Of a stretch of DNA of 58,998 bases, positions 26,889 through 35,162 are shown piece by piece; the stretch's first letter is position 1, and each line of letters starts with the position of its first letter. This DNA is from Verrucomicrobiota bacterium (lineage in GTDB: Bacteria; Verrucomicrobiota; Verrucomicrobiia; Limisphaerales; UBA1100): the NCBI GenBank assembly GCA_028343615.1, contig JAOLZA010000007.1, positions 1-58,998 of the forward strand, read 5' to 3'. The notes below the pieces were generated by a model, which saw only the letters and a program-made list of their open reading frames with translations, was not told the DNA's origin and searched no databases. Position numbers and translations under genes: made by a program.

Positions 26889-27278
26889 TTATGGAAAGTA
26901 TGGTAAAATAGGTTTTTTAGATTTTTCAATCACTCGCCCCCAGCTTCCACCGTACAACTCAAACGGCAAAGTGATGGTCGAGGCTGACCAATCTACAAGC
27001 TTAGTAAACGGCTTTGAAATTTCCCTGCGGGCCTTGCGGTTAATCGAGCGTGATTCAAATTGCCTTTCATTTTTTGCGACAGCAGCTTCACCTTTTGCGG
27101 ATAGTCGATAAATCAGTTGGCCATTTTCAAATGTCTCTATGTAATTCGATCGCTTGAAGGGAGTGCTTTCCCGTTCTATTGGAGGCCCCACAAAGATGCC
27201 CTCCGAAAGCGCAGTGCAACCGGTGCCACCCAACAGGATGAGGCTGGCGGCGCATAGGATGATCACCTTTGATTTCAT
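26889..27278 (-). CDS. Small predicted lipoprotein
   Basis: A 129-residue protein whose first 21 residues form a lipoprotein signal with lipobox G-G-T-G-C (Cys21). The mature part is basic and has no recognised domain; the segment LVDWSASTITLPFELYGGSWGRVIE near the C-terminus has an amphipathic or short membrane-associating pattern. It is likely an envelope protein of unknown role. It lies upstream of the aminotransferase gene on the same strand (70 bases apart) and 92 bases from the stop of the SDR gene, also on the minus strand. The signal is convincing, so the gene is probably real despite lack of family recognition. Confidence 0.75.
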   Translation of the reverse strand: MKSKVIILCAASLILLGGTGCTALSEGIFVGPPIERESTPFKRSNYIETFENGQLIYRLSAKGEAAVAKNERQFESRSINRKARREISKPFTKLVDWSASTITLPFELYGGSWGRVIEKSKKPILPYFP

Positions 27279-27370
27279 GCCCTCAAGGTAGCACAGAAAG
27301 GCGTTCGGGCGTTAATTGATAAAACGGGTTAAACTATTGATTGAATCGATGACGGTCGGTGGGTGATTCG

Positions 27371-28096
27371 CTACACAAATAACTGTGAAGTTGGCTTGAT
27401 CGTCAGCTCTGGCACGTGTGCGCGGGGGGGGAGCTTGGCGACGGCGACGGCCATTTCGGCCACGTCGCTGGCTTGCAAAATCGTGGTGCGATGCTCGGCG
27501 CTCGGTGGTTGCGGGCGGTCATCAAGGATGGGCGTATCTACTTCGCCGGGGCAAATGGTGGTGATGCGGATGTTGTTGTCCAGTTCATCGCCTGAAGCAG
27601 AAGTGCCTAGCGCGTTCATGGCGAACTTGCTGGCGTTGTATCCCACACCACCAAGGTGGCTCGCGCGCAGGCCGGCGATGGACGAGATATTAATGATCAA
27701 CCCCGCCTTGTGGTGTCGCATCAGTGGCAGTCCGAAGTGCATGCAGTTGAATGCGCCGGTGGAATTGATGCGCATGAGTTTGTCCCAATCTTCCGGTGCC
27801 AGTTCGCTCATCGACCGCTTAGGTACATTTACGCCCGCGCTGTTCACTAACAAATGTAGTCGGTCGAACTTCCCAGCGAACCATTCGAATAGTGCCTTCA
27901 CGCTTTCGCGGTCGCCCACATCGGCGGTGTGCGTCAGCATTTCGGTATTTGACTGCGCTGCCACGGCATCGAGCTTTTCGAGCCGCCGACCGGCGATCAC
28001 CACGTTCATTCCTTCCGCGGCCAGCGCTAACGCAATCGCCTCGCCCATCCCTGAGCCGCCGCCCAGAACCAACGCGTTTTGTTCTGCCAAACTCAT
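27371..28096 (-). CDS. Short-chain dehydrogenase/reductase (SDR)
   Basis: The ATG at 28096 gives 241 residues and puts the cofactor motif G-G-G-S-G-M-G at 12-18, as usual; an extended start would add 12 residues before it. Further classical SDR signatures are NSAG (85-88), the catalytic Ser138/139 in NISSIAG, Tyr153 and Lys157 in YNASK, and PGEVDTP. The basic residue after the second strand (AGRR, 35-38) favours NADP. It reduces or oxidises a small carbonyl or alcohol substrate in the cytoplasm; 3-oxoacyl-ACP reductase-like or sugar dehydrogenase roles are possible. It is divergent from the NHL gene with 66 bases between. Confidence 0.92.
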   Translation of the reverse strand: MSLAEQNALVLGGGSGMGEAIALALAAEGMNVVIAGRRLEKLDAVAAQSNTEMLTHTADVGDRESVKALFEWFAGKFDRLHLLVNSAGVNVPKRSMSELAPEDWDKLMRINSTGAFNCMHFGLPLMRHHKAGLIINISSIAGLRASHLGGVGYNASKFAMNALGTSASGDELDNNIRITTICPGEVDTPILDDRPQPPSAEHRTTILQASDVAEMAVAVAKLPPRAHVPELTIKPTSQLFV

Positions 28097-28162
28097 GCGC
28101 CGGACGATACCGACCCAACCGCGCATTGCCAAGCCCGCCTACACCTGTGACAATCCGCGCAC

Positions 28163-29194
28163 ATGAAAATGATCCTTTCACTTTTCGCCGTACAACTCAT
28201 CGCGCTGGCTGCCTACGGTGTTGAACCCAAGGTTACGTTGGTTTACGGCAGTTGGAATCCCGGTGAGGGCCGGCTGGTGACTACTCAGCCCAATCCATTA
28301 AAACAGCCATTTGGTGTTGATTTTGATGCCAAGGGAAATATGTGGATTGTGGAACTCGGCGGCGGGCGCGTGCATCGGTTGTCTCCCAGTAATATCTTCA
28401 CCATCATCGGCGGCGACGGCAGCAAAAGCTATAAGGGTGATGGTGGTCCCGCGAAAGGCGCCACCTTCAACGGCATGCACAACGTTGCCGTGATGCCGGA
28501 AGGCGACGTGTTTATCGCTGACTCGTGGAATTTTTGCGTGCGCAAGATTGTAGTCAAGACCGACCGCATTAGCACTGTGATCGGTACGGGCGAAAAAGGC
28601 TTCAGTGGCGATGGCGGGCCGAATGGCAAAGCAACCTTCACCAACGTGATGTGCATCACCATGAACGCCACGCACGACAAGATTTACATCGCGGACATCG
28701 GTAACAAGCGCGTACGCGTGGCGGACTTGAAAACCGGCAAAGTCAGCACCATTGCCGGCAACGGCAAGAAGGGTGTGCCCAAGGATGGGGCGAAGGCTGC
28801 GAAAGCATCGCTGTTTGATCCCCGTGCTGTTGCGCCGGACTCCAAGGGGAATGTTTACATCCTCGAACGCGGTGGGCATGCCTTACGCGTTGTGCGACCT
28901 AATGGAAATATTTACACAGTTGCGGGTACGGGCAAAAAGGGCAAGAAGGATGGTCCTGGTAAACAAGCAACACTGGGTTCTCCCAAGCATATCTGTGTGG
29001 ATGACGAGGACAATGTTTACATTGCTGATGAAGCGAATGATCTCATCCGGAAATATGATCCTAAGACCGGACAAGTCTCAACAGTCTTGGGTCGTGGGAA
29101 AGTGAAACTCGATTACCCGCACGGGGTTACTTGGGAAAAGGGAAAGCTTTATGTTGTCGATACCGGTCACAACCGCATTCTGCGAGTTGATTAG
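28163..29194 (+). CDS. Secreted NHL-repeat beta-propeller protein
   Basis: A 343-residue protein with a signal peptide of about 19 residues. It is made of NHL-type blades, recognisable by repeated PFGVDFDAKGNMWIVE, VAVMPEGDVFIADSWN, KIYIADIGNKRVRVAD, AVAPDSKGNVYILERGG and ICVDDEDNVYIADEAN units, each followed by a G-T-G-x-x-G-style turn (GTGEKGFSGDGG). Such propellers bind ligands or act as lyase/lactonase folds; no catalytic motif is identified. It is transcribed divergently from the SDR gene, and its stop overlaps the end of the convergent uronate isomerase gene by 4 bases (29191-29194). Confidence 0.9.
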   Translation: MKMILSLFAVQLIALAAYGVEPKVTLVYGSWNPGEGRLVTTQPNPLKQPFGVDFDAKGNMWIVELGGGRVHRLSPSNIFTIIGGDGSKSYKGDGGPAKGATFNGMHNVAVMPEGDVFIADSWNFCVRKIVVKTDRISTVIGTGEKGFSGDGGPNGKATFTNVMCITMNATHDKIYIADIGNKRVRVADLKTGKVSTIAGNGKKGVPKDGAKAAKASLFDPRAVAPDSKGNVYILERGGHALRVVRPNGNIYTVAGTGKKGKKDGPGKQATLGSPKHICVDDEDNVYIADEANDLIRKYDPKTGQVSTVLGRGKVKLDYPHGVTWEKGKLYVVDTGHNRILRVD

Positions 29195-30597
29195 TCCGCC
29201 ACTACCAAGTCCAGATACTCCTTCGCATTCTGGTAGCTGATGCGTTTCACCATGTTGCCCACGAGGTCGTAATCGCTGGGCAGCTTGCCATCGTGCATGA
29301 ATTCGCCAATAAGGTTGCAGAGGGTGCGACGGAAGTATTCGTGGCGCGGGAAGCTCAGGAAGGAGCGCGAGTCGGTGAGCATCCCGATGAAGCGCGATAG
29401 CAAGCCGGTGTTGGCCAGCGCTTTCATTTGCCATTCCATTCCTTCCTGCTGATCGGCGTGCCACCAGCCGCTACCGAACTGGATTTTGCCGGGTGTGCCA
29501 CCCTGAAAATTTCCGATCATCGTGGCGAAAGTTAAATTGTCCATCGGATTGTTGTTATACAAAATCGTTTTGGGCAACGTGTTGTTCTGGTCAAGGCGGT
29601 CGAGAAACGCGGAGAGCGGTGCGGCTTGTTGCCAGTCGCCGATGGAGTCGCAGCCGATGTCGGGTCCGATGGTCCGGAACAGGCGCGTGTTGTTGTTGCG
29701 CATAGGTCCAATGTGCAATTGCATCGCCCAGCCTTTGGCGGCGTAGAGTTTGCCGAGATGCTCCATCACGTGCGCGCCGAATTGTTCCTGTTCCTCCGGC
29801 GTGGCGGCGGTGCCGGCACGGGTCTTATCGAAGATGGCGGCGGCCTTGGCGTCGCCGGGGAAATTGGCGTAGGCGTAGGGGAAACTATGGTCGCTAAGTC
29901 GCGAGCCGATGGCGTGAAAATCTTCCACGCGTTTTTCCAGCGCGGCGAGGAACCCGGCCAGCGTGCTCGTATCGCCATCAGCGGCACCGGCGAGCTTGTC
30001 GGCCCACGCGTTAAAGAGTTCCGGCTGGTCAACGCTCCATGCCTTGTCTGGGCGAAATGTCGGGTAAACCTTGGTGTTGATTCCAAGCGCGGCGATGGCC
30101 TCGTGTTGATCGAGACTTTCGGTGGGGTCGTCCGTGGTGCATAGCGCGCGCACATCAAACTGCTTCAAAATCCCGTGCACGGACAATTCCGGCTGGGCGA
30201 GTTTTGCGTTGGCGGTTTCCCAGATTTCCTCCGCCGTCTCCTCGTTTAACAAAGTGTCGATGCCGAAATGCCGGCTCAGTTCCAGGTGCGTCCAGTGATA
30301 GAGCGGGTTGCCAAGCGTATGCGGTACCGTGCGCGCCCATGCGAGAAACTTATCTTTGGCGTCCGCACCGCCGGTAATGACCGGCTCCGCCTCGCCATTG
30401 GCGCGCATGGCCCGCCATTTGTAGTGGTCACCTTCGAGCCAGATCTCGCCGAGATTGGCGAACTGCCGATTCCCCGCAATCTCCGCCGGAGGGAGGTGAT
30501 TGTGGTAGTCTAAAATCGGCTCGCCTGCCGCGTACTCGTGGTACAACCGCCGCGCCGGCTCATTGTTCAAAAGAAAATCGTCGTGAATAAACGCCAT
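29191..30597 (-). CDS. uxaC: Glucuronate (uronate) isomerase
   Basis: A 468-residue cytoplasmic enzyme of normal family length that interconverts D-glucuronate with D-fructuronate and D-galacturonate with D-tagaturonate, the entry step of hexuronate catabolism. The amidohydrolase-fold metal ligands His32 and His34 are in YHNHLPP. Other signatures are TDDPTESLDQH, FRPDKAW, AMQLHIGPMRNNN and GWWHADQQEGM, and LTDSRSFLSFPRHEYFRR near the end. It fits the same catabolic theme as the sugar-acid dehydratase and DapA-type aldolase genes 2-5 kb downstream on the other strand. No other uxa/uxu gene is adjacent. Confidence 0.96.
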   Translation of the reverse strand: MAFIHDDFLLNNEPARRLYHEYAAGEPILDYHNHLPPAEIAGNRQFANLGEIWLEGDHYKWRAMRANGEAEPVITGGADAKDKFLAWARTVPHTLGNPLYHWTHLELSRHFGIDTLLNEETAEEIWETANAKLAQPELSVHGILKQFDVRALCTTDDPTESLDQHEAIAALGINTKVYPTFRPDKAWSVDQPELFNAWADKLAGAADGDTSTLAGFLAALEKRVEDFHAIGSRLSDHSFPYAYANFPGDAKAAAIFDKTRAGTAATPEEQEQFGAHVMEHLGKLYAAKGWAMQLHIGPMRNNNTRLFRTIGPDIGCDSIGDWQQAAPLSAFLDRLDQNNTLPKTILYNNNPMDNLTFATMIGNFQGGTPGKIQFGSGWWHADQQEGMEWQMKALANTGLLSRFIGMLTDSRSFLSFPRHEYFRRTLCNLIGEFMHDGKLPSDYDLVGNMVKRISYQNAKEYLDLVVAD

Positions 30598-30937
30598 GGA
30601 ACGCGGTTCGTTTAGGGGAAATAATGGGTTTTAGCGAACAAAAAAACCGTTCATTATATTACTGGAGTATAGAGAAAGCGTGAAACCAGCGAAAAATGGA
30701 CAAACGACTCTTTTGTGGAACGGAACATTATTGCAATCATTTCGGCGCAAATTTTCATTATCAGAGGTGAAGAGAAGATCGGCCATTTTTCCTTGGATCA
30801 GATCCGCTGAAAACTATCTGAAGCCACTGCGTTCATACCTACCTTTACAGGTCAGTCATGGGGCTGGTAGGGTCCTGCTTATTCTACCACGGCGACTTTG
30901 ATAAGTGAAAGAGGTAACGGCTCTTTTAAGAAAGAAT
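30598..30937. other. Intergenic stretch between uxaC and the SPFH gene
   Basis: About 340 bases with no supported gene. The first 80 bases are AT-rich and hold the upstream region of the minus-strand uxaC (tattacttatattatt-like composition near 30650-30670 suits a promoter). A short open frame at 30680-30901 has no start context and no recognisable sequence. Nothing else was identified. Confidence 0.4.
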
Positions 30938-31558
30938 ATGATTATGCAATACTCCTCCACTCCTATGTTCGTCGGAAGCTTAACTTTTAGCCTTTGTTTT
31001 GTAGGTGTCTTAGCAATCGTCGTCTTATCGGCAATCCTAAAGTGCGTCAAAATTGTCAAGCAAGATGAATGCATGGTAATCGAACGTTTCGGAAAATACA
31101 AAGAGACTTTAAATACAGGCCACCATATCATCATCCCCGTGATGGATCGCCCGCGCTCAATTCACCAGTGTATTTTTAGCAAGGACACCGATGGCAATGT
31201 AAACATGATGAACATCAATAGCGCCACGATAGATTTGCGGGAGCAGGTGTATCATTACGCCAACGTAAACGTGATCACAAAGGACAACGCTCATATCCAG
31301 ATTACTGCGGGCTTATTTTTCCAGATCTGCGACGCGACAAAGGCTGTTTACGAGATTGCAAATCTACCCGACGCCCTCGAGAAGCTATACATTACAACGC
31401 TGCGTCATGTGGTGGGCAAACTGGACTTGAACGAGTGCCTTGCCTCGCGAGAGAAGATTACTAGTGAACTCAGTCAAGTTTTGGATGAAGCCACGGACAA
31501 GTGGGGCGTGAAAGTCAACAGTTTGGGAATCAAGGATATTGCCCCGACACCCAAGTAG
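30938..31558 (+). CDS. Short SPFH/band-7 (stomatin-like) membrane protein
   Basis: The ATG at 30938, preceded by an A/G-rich run (aagaaaga), gives 206 residues; a GTG at 30905 would add 11. One N-terminal membrane helix (about residues 13-36) is followed by a stomatin-type core: VIERFGKYKETLNTGHHIIIPVMD, DLREQVYH, NVITKDNAHIQITAGLFFQI, and ASREKITSELSQVLDEATDKWGVKV. It stops at GIKDIAPTPK, exactly where stomatins normally continue into a long helical C-terminus that drives oligomerisation. No continuation is found in other frames, so it is either a truncated or naturally short member. It converges on three small membrane-protein genes. Confidence 0.85.
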   Translation: MIMQYSSTPMFVGSLTFSLCFVGVLAIVVLSAILKCVKIVKQDECMVIERFGKYKETLNTGHHIIIPVMDRPRSIHQCIFSKDTDGNVNMMNINSATIDLREQVYHYANVNVITKDNAHIQITAGLFFQICDATKAVYEIANLPDALEKLYITTLRHVVGKLDLNECLASREKITSELSQVLDEATDKWGVKVNSLGIKDIAPTPK

Positions 31559-31592
31559 GTGAATTTGATGATAAAGCAACTAAGGTTATTTT

Positions 31593-31620
31593 AGGGAGAA
31601 TCAATCTCCTTGGCTCTTTT
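31593..31620 (+). terminator. Possible weak terminator after the SPFH gene
   Basis: A 7-bp stem including one G-T pair (AGGGAGA at 31593-31599 with TCTCCTT at 31605-31611) closes the loop ATCAA, followed by GGCTCTTTT. It lies 35 bases after the SPFH stop, in the gap to the convergent gene. The U-tract is short and interrupted. Confidence 0.35.
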
Positions 31621-31625
31621 AGTCA

Positions 31626-31901
31626 TCAAGAGGGGTTTTCCGCTCCTTCATTTCCGAATTCTGTGTTGTCTGGCGGTAGTTCTTTCGGCTCCGGTCGCCT
31701 TATACGGAGCAGCACAATAATTCCAAACCAGATCATGATCAGGCCCGCCAAGTCTGATTTTTCCCCAAGGAAAAAATTCAGGACGATCGCTAGGCTGCCA
31801 CCTCCCAAGAGGAAGTAAGCTAACGCATAATACCAAAACTGCGGCTCGGTATGTTTCATGCTTTTGACTTCCTTTAGCTTATTAATGGCTAGTTCCGTCA
31901 T
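31626..31901 (-). CDS. Small two-helix membrane protein of unknown function
   Basis: A 91-residue protein whose ATG overlaps the stop of the preceding minus-strand gene (ATGA at 31898-31901), good evidence for real translation. It contains two hydrophobic segments, about residues 24-43 (YALAYFLLGGGSLAIVLNFF) and 50-65 (LAGLIMIWFGIIVLLRI), and then a charged Pro/Glu-rich tail. No family is recognised. An internal ATG at 31859 is a possible alternative start but would lose the overlap. It is last in a three-gene set of small membrane proteins. Confidence 0.6.
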   Translation of the reverse strand: MTELAINKLKEVKSMKHTEPQFWYYALAYFLLGGGSLAIVLNFFLGEKSDLAGLIMIWFGIIVLLRIRRPEPKELPPDNTEFGNEGAENPS

Positions 31902-32083
31902 CGCGCGCCCCGACGAAGCGTTCCATTGGTTGTATCAACTATATACATTTTCCCTTCCTTCCCATGATATGCAATCTGATATTTACCTACCGGCTTATCA
32001 GCTAGGACGTCACCCATTGCAACTGTCACAAGGACAGCCGTAAGGAATCCAATTATTAGCGATTTAGGGTCTAGGTATTTCAA
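31898..32083 (-). CDS. Small exported or membrane-anchored protein
   Basis: A 61-residue protein starting with TTG at 32083. A hydrophobic N-terminal segment (about residues 8-28, SLIIGFLTAVLVTVAMGDVLA) looks like a signal or anchor. The remainder, KYQIAYHGKEGKMYIVDTTNGTLRR, has the pattern of short proteins in which a strand pair ends in the phrase VVDTTTG, seen in many planctomycete and verrucomicrobial genomes (from memory, unverified). It overlaps the next gene by 4 bases and begins 16 bases after the previous one. Function unknown. Confidence 0.6.
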   Translation of the reverse strand: MKYLDPKSLIIGFLTAVLVTVAMGDVLADKPVGKYQIAYHGKEGKMYIVDTTNGTLRRGAR

Positions 32084-32099
32084 AGTGAGTTTTAGTAGT

Positions 32100-32312
32100 T
32101 TAGCTAATGTCTGGGAATGGTATGGTGTTACATCTAGGGCAATAAGTTGAGCCTCTTGGTACCTCCTTCATGCATTTTGGGCATAAAGGAGTGTCCAGTT
32201 CATCACGGGTTTTGTGCCTGGTAAGTATAAACCAGATACCAACATAGAATGGTGCTGCAATTATAATAATCCAAACTATGCTGCTCATATCGCCCAACCC
32301 TAGCAAGCCCAT
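32100..32312 (-). CDS. Small membrane protein with C-terminal zinc ribbon
   Basis: Up to 70 residues from the ATG at 32312; the ATG at 32288 (62 residues) is equally plausible because it starts just before the membrane helix (SSIVWIIIIAAPFYVGIWFIL). The C-terminal half has two Cys pairs, C-P-K-C and C-P-R-C, spaced 13 residues apart as in zinc ribbons. It is first in the three-gene small-protein set, divergent from the sugar-acid dehydratase gene. Proteins of this build often assist membrane assembly or signalling, but no specific function can be given. Confidence 0.6.
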   Translation of the reverse strand: MGLLGLGDMSSIVWIIIIAAPFYVGIWFILTRHKTRDELDTPLCPKCMKEVPRGSTYCPRCNTIPFPDIS

Positions 32313-32469
32313 GACTGCCGTGCAAACATCCCTGCTGGCAATTTGCCGGGTAGTTCGCGCCCAATACCACTCACCTGCCTTTTATCTCCGTGGCTTCTGT
32401 GTCTTGGTCGTGAATTGGTTTCATCTCGCCCTCGCCAGATTTTCCCGCTACAAGTCCGCATCCACTTTT

Positions 32470-34212
32470 ATGCAAAAGAAATCTGTTACTCTTAAAACTC
32501 CCGATGACCTTCGCAGTGCGCGGTGGTTTGCTCCGGATGATGTGCGGGCACTTGGGCATCGGGCGCGAGTGAAGGCGATGGGCTGGGCGGACAACGATTT
32601 TCGCGGGAAGCCAGTCATCGGCATCCTCAATACTTGGAGCGACCTGAACACCTGCCACTCGCATTTGCGCGAGCGCGCCGAGAAAGTAAAGCAGGGCGTG
32701 TGGCAGGCGGGCGGATTTCCGGTGGAGGTGCCGGTGATGTCGCTGGGCGAAATGTTGATGAAGCCCACAACGATGCTTTACCGCAACCTGCTCTCGATGG
32801 AAGCGGAGGAGGTGCTGAGGTGCCATCCCATCGACGCGGCGGTGCTGATGGGCGGTTGCGACAAGACGACGCCGGCGCTGCTGATGGGCGCCATCTCGGC
32901 GGATATTCCCACGCTGTTTCTTCCGGCGGGCCCTATGCTGACGGCGCGTTGGGGCAAGGAGACGCTTGGCAGTGGCAGTTCGGTTTGGGATTTTTGGGCG
33001 GAACGATGCGCGGGTAATCTTTGTGATGAAGAATGGGCGAAATTCGAAAACGCCATCGGCCGGTCGCCGGGTCATTGCATGACGATGGGCACGGCGTCGA
33101 CGATGGGCGCGATCGCCGAGGGACTGGGCTTCACGCTGCCGGGTGCCTCGAGCATTCCGGCGGTGGTCAGCGAGCATCATCGGATGTCCACCACCTGTGG
33201 CCGACGCGCAGTGGAGATGGCTTGGGAAGATTTGAAGCCGTCGGACCTGCTTACGCGCGAGTCCTTCGAGAACGCCATCACGGTGGACATGGCCATCGGC
33301 GGCTCCACCAACGCCATTGTGCACATCATTGCCCTCGCGCGCCGCGCGGGCATTGATATTTCGCTGGAAGATTTCGACCGCCTCTCGCGCACCACACCCG
33401 TGCTCGCCAACATCCGCCCCAACGGCGATAAGTATTTAATGGAGGATTTTTATAACGCTGGTGGACTGCGCGCGTTGATGGCGCAGCTCGGCGATCAACT
33501 CCACGGCGATTGTGTGACTGTCAACGGCGACACGCTCGCCGAAAACATCGCCGATGCGGAGTTGATTGATGACGACGTCATCCGCACGCTGGACAATCCC
33601 GTCGCCGCCGAGGGCAGCACCTTTGTGTTGCGCGGTAATCTTGCCCCACACGGATGCGTGGTGAAGCCCGCCGCCGCCGCCGAATCGCTCTTTACCCATC
33701 GTGGCTCCGCGCTGGTGTTCGATGATTATCCCGACCTCAAGGCGCGGCTCAACGATCCCGAACTCGACGTCACAAAAGACACCGTACTCGTCCTGCGCAG
33801 TGCTGGCCCTGAGGGTGCGCCGGGGTTTCCCGAGTGGGGTATGCTGCCCATCCCTGACAAATTGCTGAAGGAAGGTGTGCGCGACATGGTGCGCCTTTCT
33901 GATGCCCGTATGAGCGGCACCAGCTACGGCATGTGCGTGCTGCATCTCGCACCCGAAAGTCACGTTGGCGGACCGCTGGCGTTTGTACAAACCGGCGACG
34001 AAATCGAGCTCGATGTCCCCAACCGAAAAATCCATCTGTACGTGGATGACGCCGAAATTGAAACCCGCCGAGCAGGATGGAAAAAGCCCGAGCCCAAATA
34101 CGCGCGAGGTTACGGCCAACTGTACATCAATCACGTCACCCAAGCGCACGAAGGCTGTGACTTCGACTTTTTGCAACACGGTTCGGCAACGCCCGAGCCG
34201 CCTATTTTTTAA
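32470..34212 (+). CDS. IlvD/Edd-family dehydratase, probably a sugar-acid (arabinonate-type) dehydratase
   Basis: The ATG at 32470 gives 580 residues; the open frame upstream has no family similarity. Iron-sulfur cluster cysteines are expected at Cys62 (DLNTCHSH), in GGCDKTTP near 134 and in HCMTMGTAST near 202. The segments DMAIGGSTNAIVHI and VRLSDARMSGTSYG are family-diagnostic. The sequence style (ILNTWSDLNTCHSHLRERAEKVKQGV) looks closer to sugar-acid dehydratases such as L-arabinonate dehydratase than to biosynthetic IlvD. It would convert an aldonate to a 2-keto-3-deoxy acid. Stop and start are fused with the DapA-type gene (TAATG), so the next step is co-translated. Confidence 0.9.
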   Translation: MQKKSVTLKTPDDLRSARWFAPDDVRALGHRARVKAMGWADNDFRGKPVIGILNTWSDLNTCHSHLRERAEKVKQGVWQAGGFPVEVPVMSLGEMLMKPTTMLYRNLLSMEAEEVLRCHPIDAAVLMGGCDKTTPALLMGAISADIPTLFLPAGPMLTARWGKETLGSGSSVWDFWAERCAGNLCDEEWAKFENAIGRSPGHCMTMGTASTMGAIAEGLGFTLPGASSIPAVVSEHHRMSTTCGRRAVEMAWEDLKPSDLLTRESFENAITVDMAIGGSTNAIVHIIALARRAGIDISLEDFDRLSRTTPVLANIRPNGDKYLMEDFYNAGGLRALMAQLGDQLHGDCVTVNGDTLAENIADAELIDDDVIRTLDNPVAAEGSTFVLRGNLAPHGCVVKPAAAAESLFTHRGSALVFDDYPDLKARLNDPELDVTKDTVLVLRSAGPEGAPGFPEWGMLPIPDKLLKEGVRDMVRLSDARMSGTSYGMCVLHLAPESHVGGPLAFVQTGDEIELDVPNRKIHLYVDDAEIETRRAGWKKPEPKYARGYGQLYINHVTQAHEGCDFDFLQHGSATPEPPIF

Positions 34213-35123
34213 TGAACACAAACGCCATCACCCCGGGGATGCTGGCCGATTCGGTCATCGCCGTGCCGCCGTTGGCGCGGGATGCGGATTCAAAAATTTG
34301 CGCCAAGGAAAACGCAAAGATTATTCGTCATCTTGAGGATGGTGGCATTCGCACGCTGCTCTACGGCGGTAACGCGGTTTTTTATCACATCACCCTCGCC
34401 GAGTATGCCGACGCACTGGCGATGCTGCGGGACAACGCCGGCGCGGAAACGACGGTCATTCCCTCCATCGGCCCCGCCTTCGGTATGTCTATGGATCAAG
34501 CCGCTGTCCTGCGCGATTTTGATTTTCCCACGGTGATGGTGTTGCCTGCACGCGACATCGCCACACCCGAAGGTATCGCTACCGGCATTCGTAAATTCGC
34601 CGAGGCTTACGGGCAACCCATTGTACTTTATATCAAATTTGAAGGCTATCTTGAGCCTGAGCACGCACGCGCGCTGATGGGCGACGGCGTGGTGAACTGG
34701 ATTAAATACGCCATAGTCCGTGACGACCCCGCGCAGGATGATTATCTTCGCCAGCTCGCGGATTGCGTTGACCCGCAACGTATCGTCAGTGGCATCGGCG
34801 AGCAACCAGCCATCGTGCATCTCCGCGATTTCGGTGTGCAAGGATTCACAAGCGGCTGCGTATGTGTCGCACCGAGCCTCTCAATGAAAATGTTGGCCGT
34901 ACTGAAGGCGGGCGATTACGAAACCGCCGAAACCATCCGCCAAACCTTCGCGTCCCTCGAAAATCTCCGCAATGCCATCAACCCCATCCGCGTCCTTCAC
35001 GCTGCCGTAGCCGAGGCCGGCATCGCCGATACGGGGCCGATTCTGCCGCTGCTGAACGATGTGAGTGAAAATGAACGTGCTAATATTGCCGATGCTGCAA
35101 AAACATTGTTGGTGCACAATTAA
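34212..35123 (+). CDS. DapA/NAL-superfamily aldolase or dehydratase acting on 2-keto-3-deoxy sugar acids
   Basis: A 303-residue class I aldolase-fold protein whose ATG shares a base with the upstream stop. The Schiff-base lysine is probably in WIKYAIV near residue 160, and the tyrosine motif reads VLYIKFEGYLEP, where the family norm is YN-x-P. The N-terminal GGIRTLLYGGNAVFYHITLAEY corresponds to the substrate carboxylate loop. It most likely cleaves or dehydrates the 2-keto-3-deoxy acid made by the IlvD/Edd neighbour, analogous to KDG aldolase or 5-dehydro-4-deoxyglucarate dehydratase. Lysine biosynthesis is unlikely in this context. Confidence 0.87.
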   Translation: MNTNAITPGMLADSVIAVPPLARDADSKICAKENAKIIRHLEDGGIRTLLYGGNAVFYHITLAEYADALAMLRDNAGAETTVIPSIGPAFGMSMDQAAVLRDFDFPTVMVLPARDIATPEGIATGIRKFAEAYGQPIVLYIKFEGYLEPEHARALMGDGVVNWIKYAIVRDDPAQDDYLRQLADCVDPQRIVSGIGEQPAIVHLRDFGVQGFTSGCVCVAPSLSMKMLAVLKAGDYETAETIRQTFASLENLRNAINPIRVLHAAVAEAGIADTGPILPLLNDVSENERANIADAAKTLLVHN

Positions 35124-35162
35124 TTGTACTGTTGGGTTCCACCTTGCTCCTCCGTCGTCGTG

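Noticed and set aside
30680-30901. 73-codon frame upstream of the SPFH gene
   Set aside because: GTG start without context, no hydrophobic or domain pattern, and the region is better explained as intergenic.
32371-33324. 317-codon open frame antisense to the IlvD/Edd dehydratase gene
   Set aside because: His/Arg-rich shadow of a conserved gene with no recognisable motif or start context.
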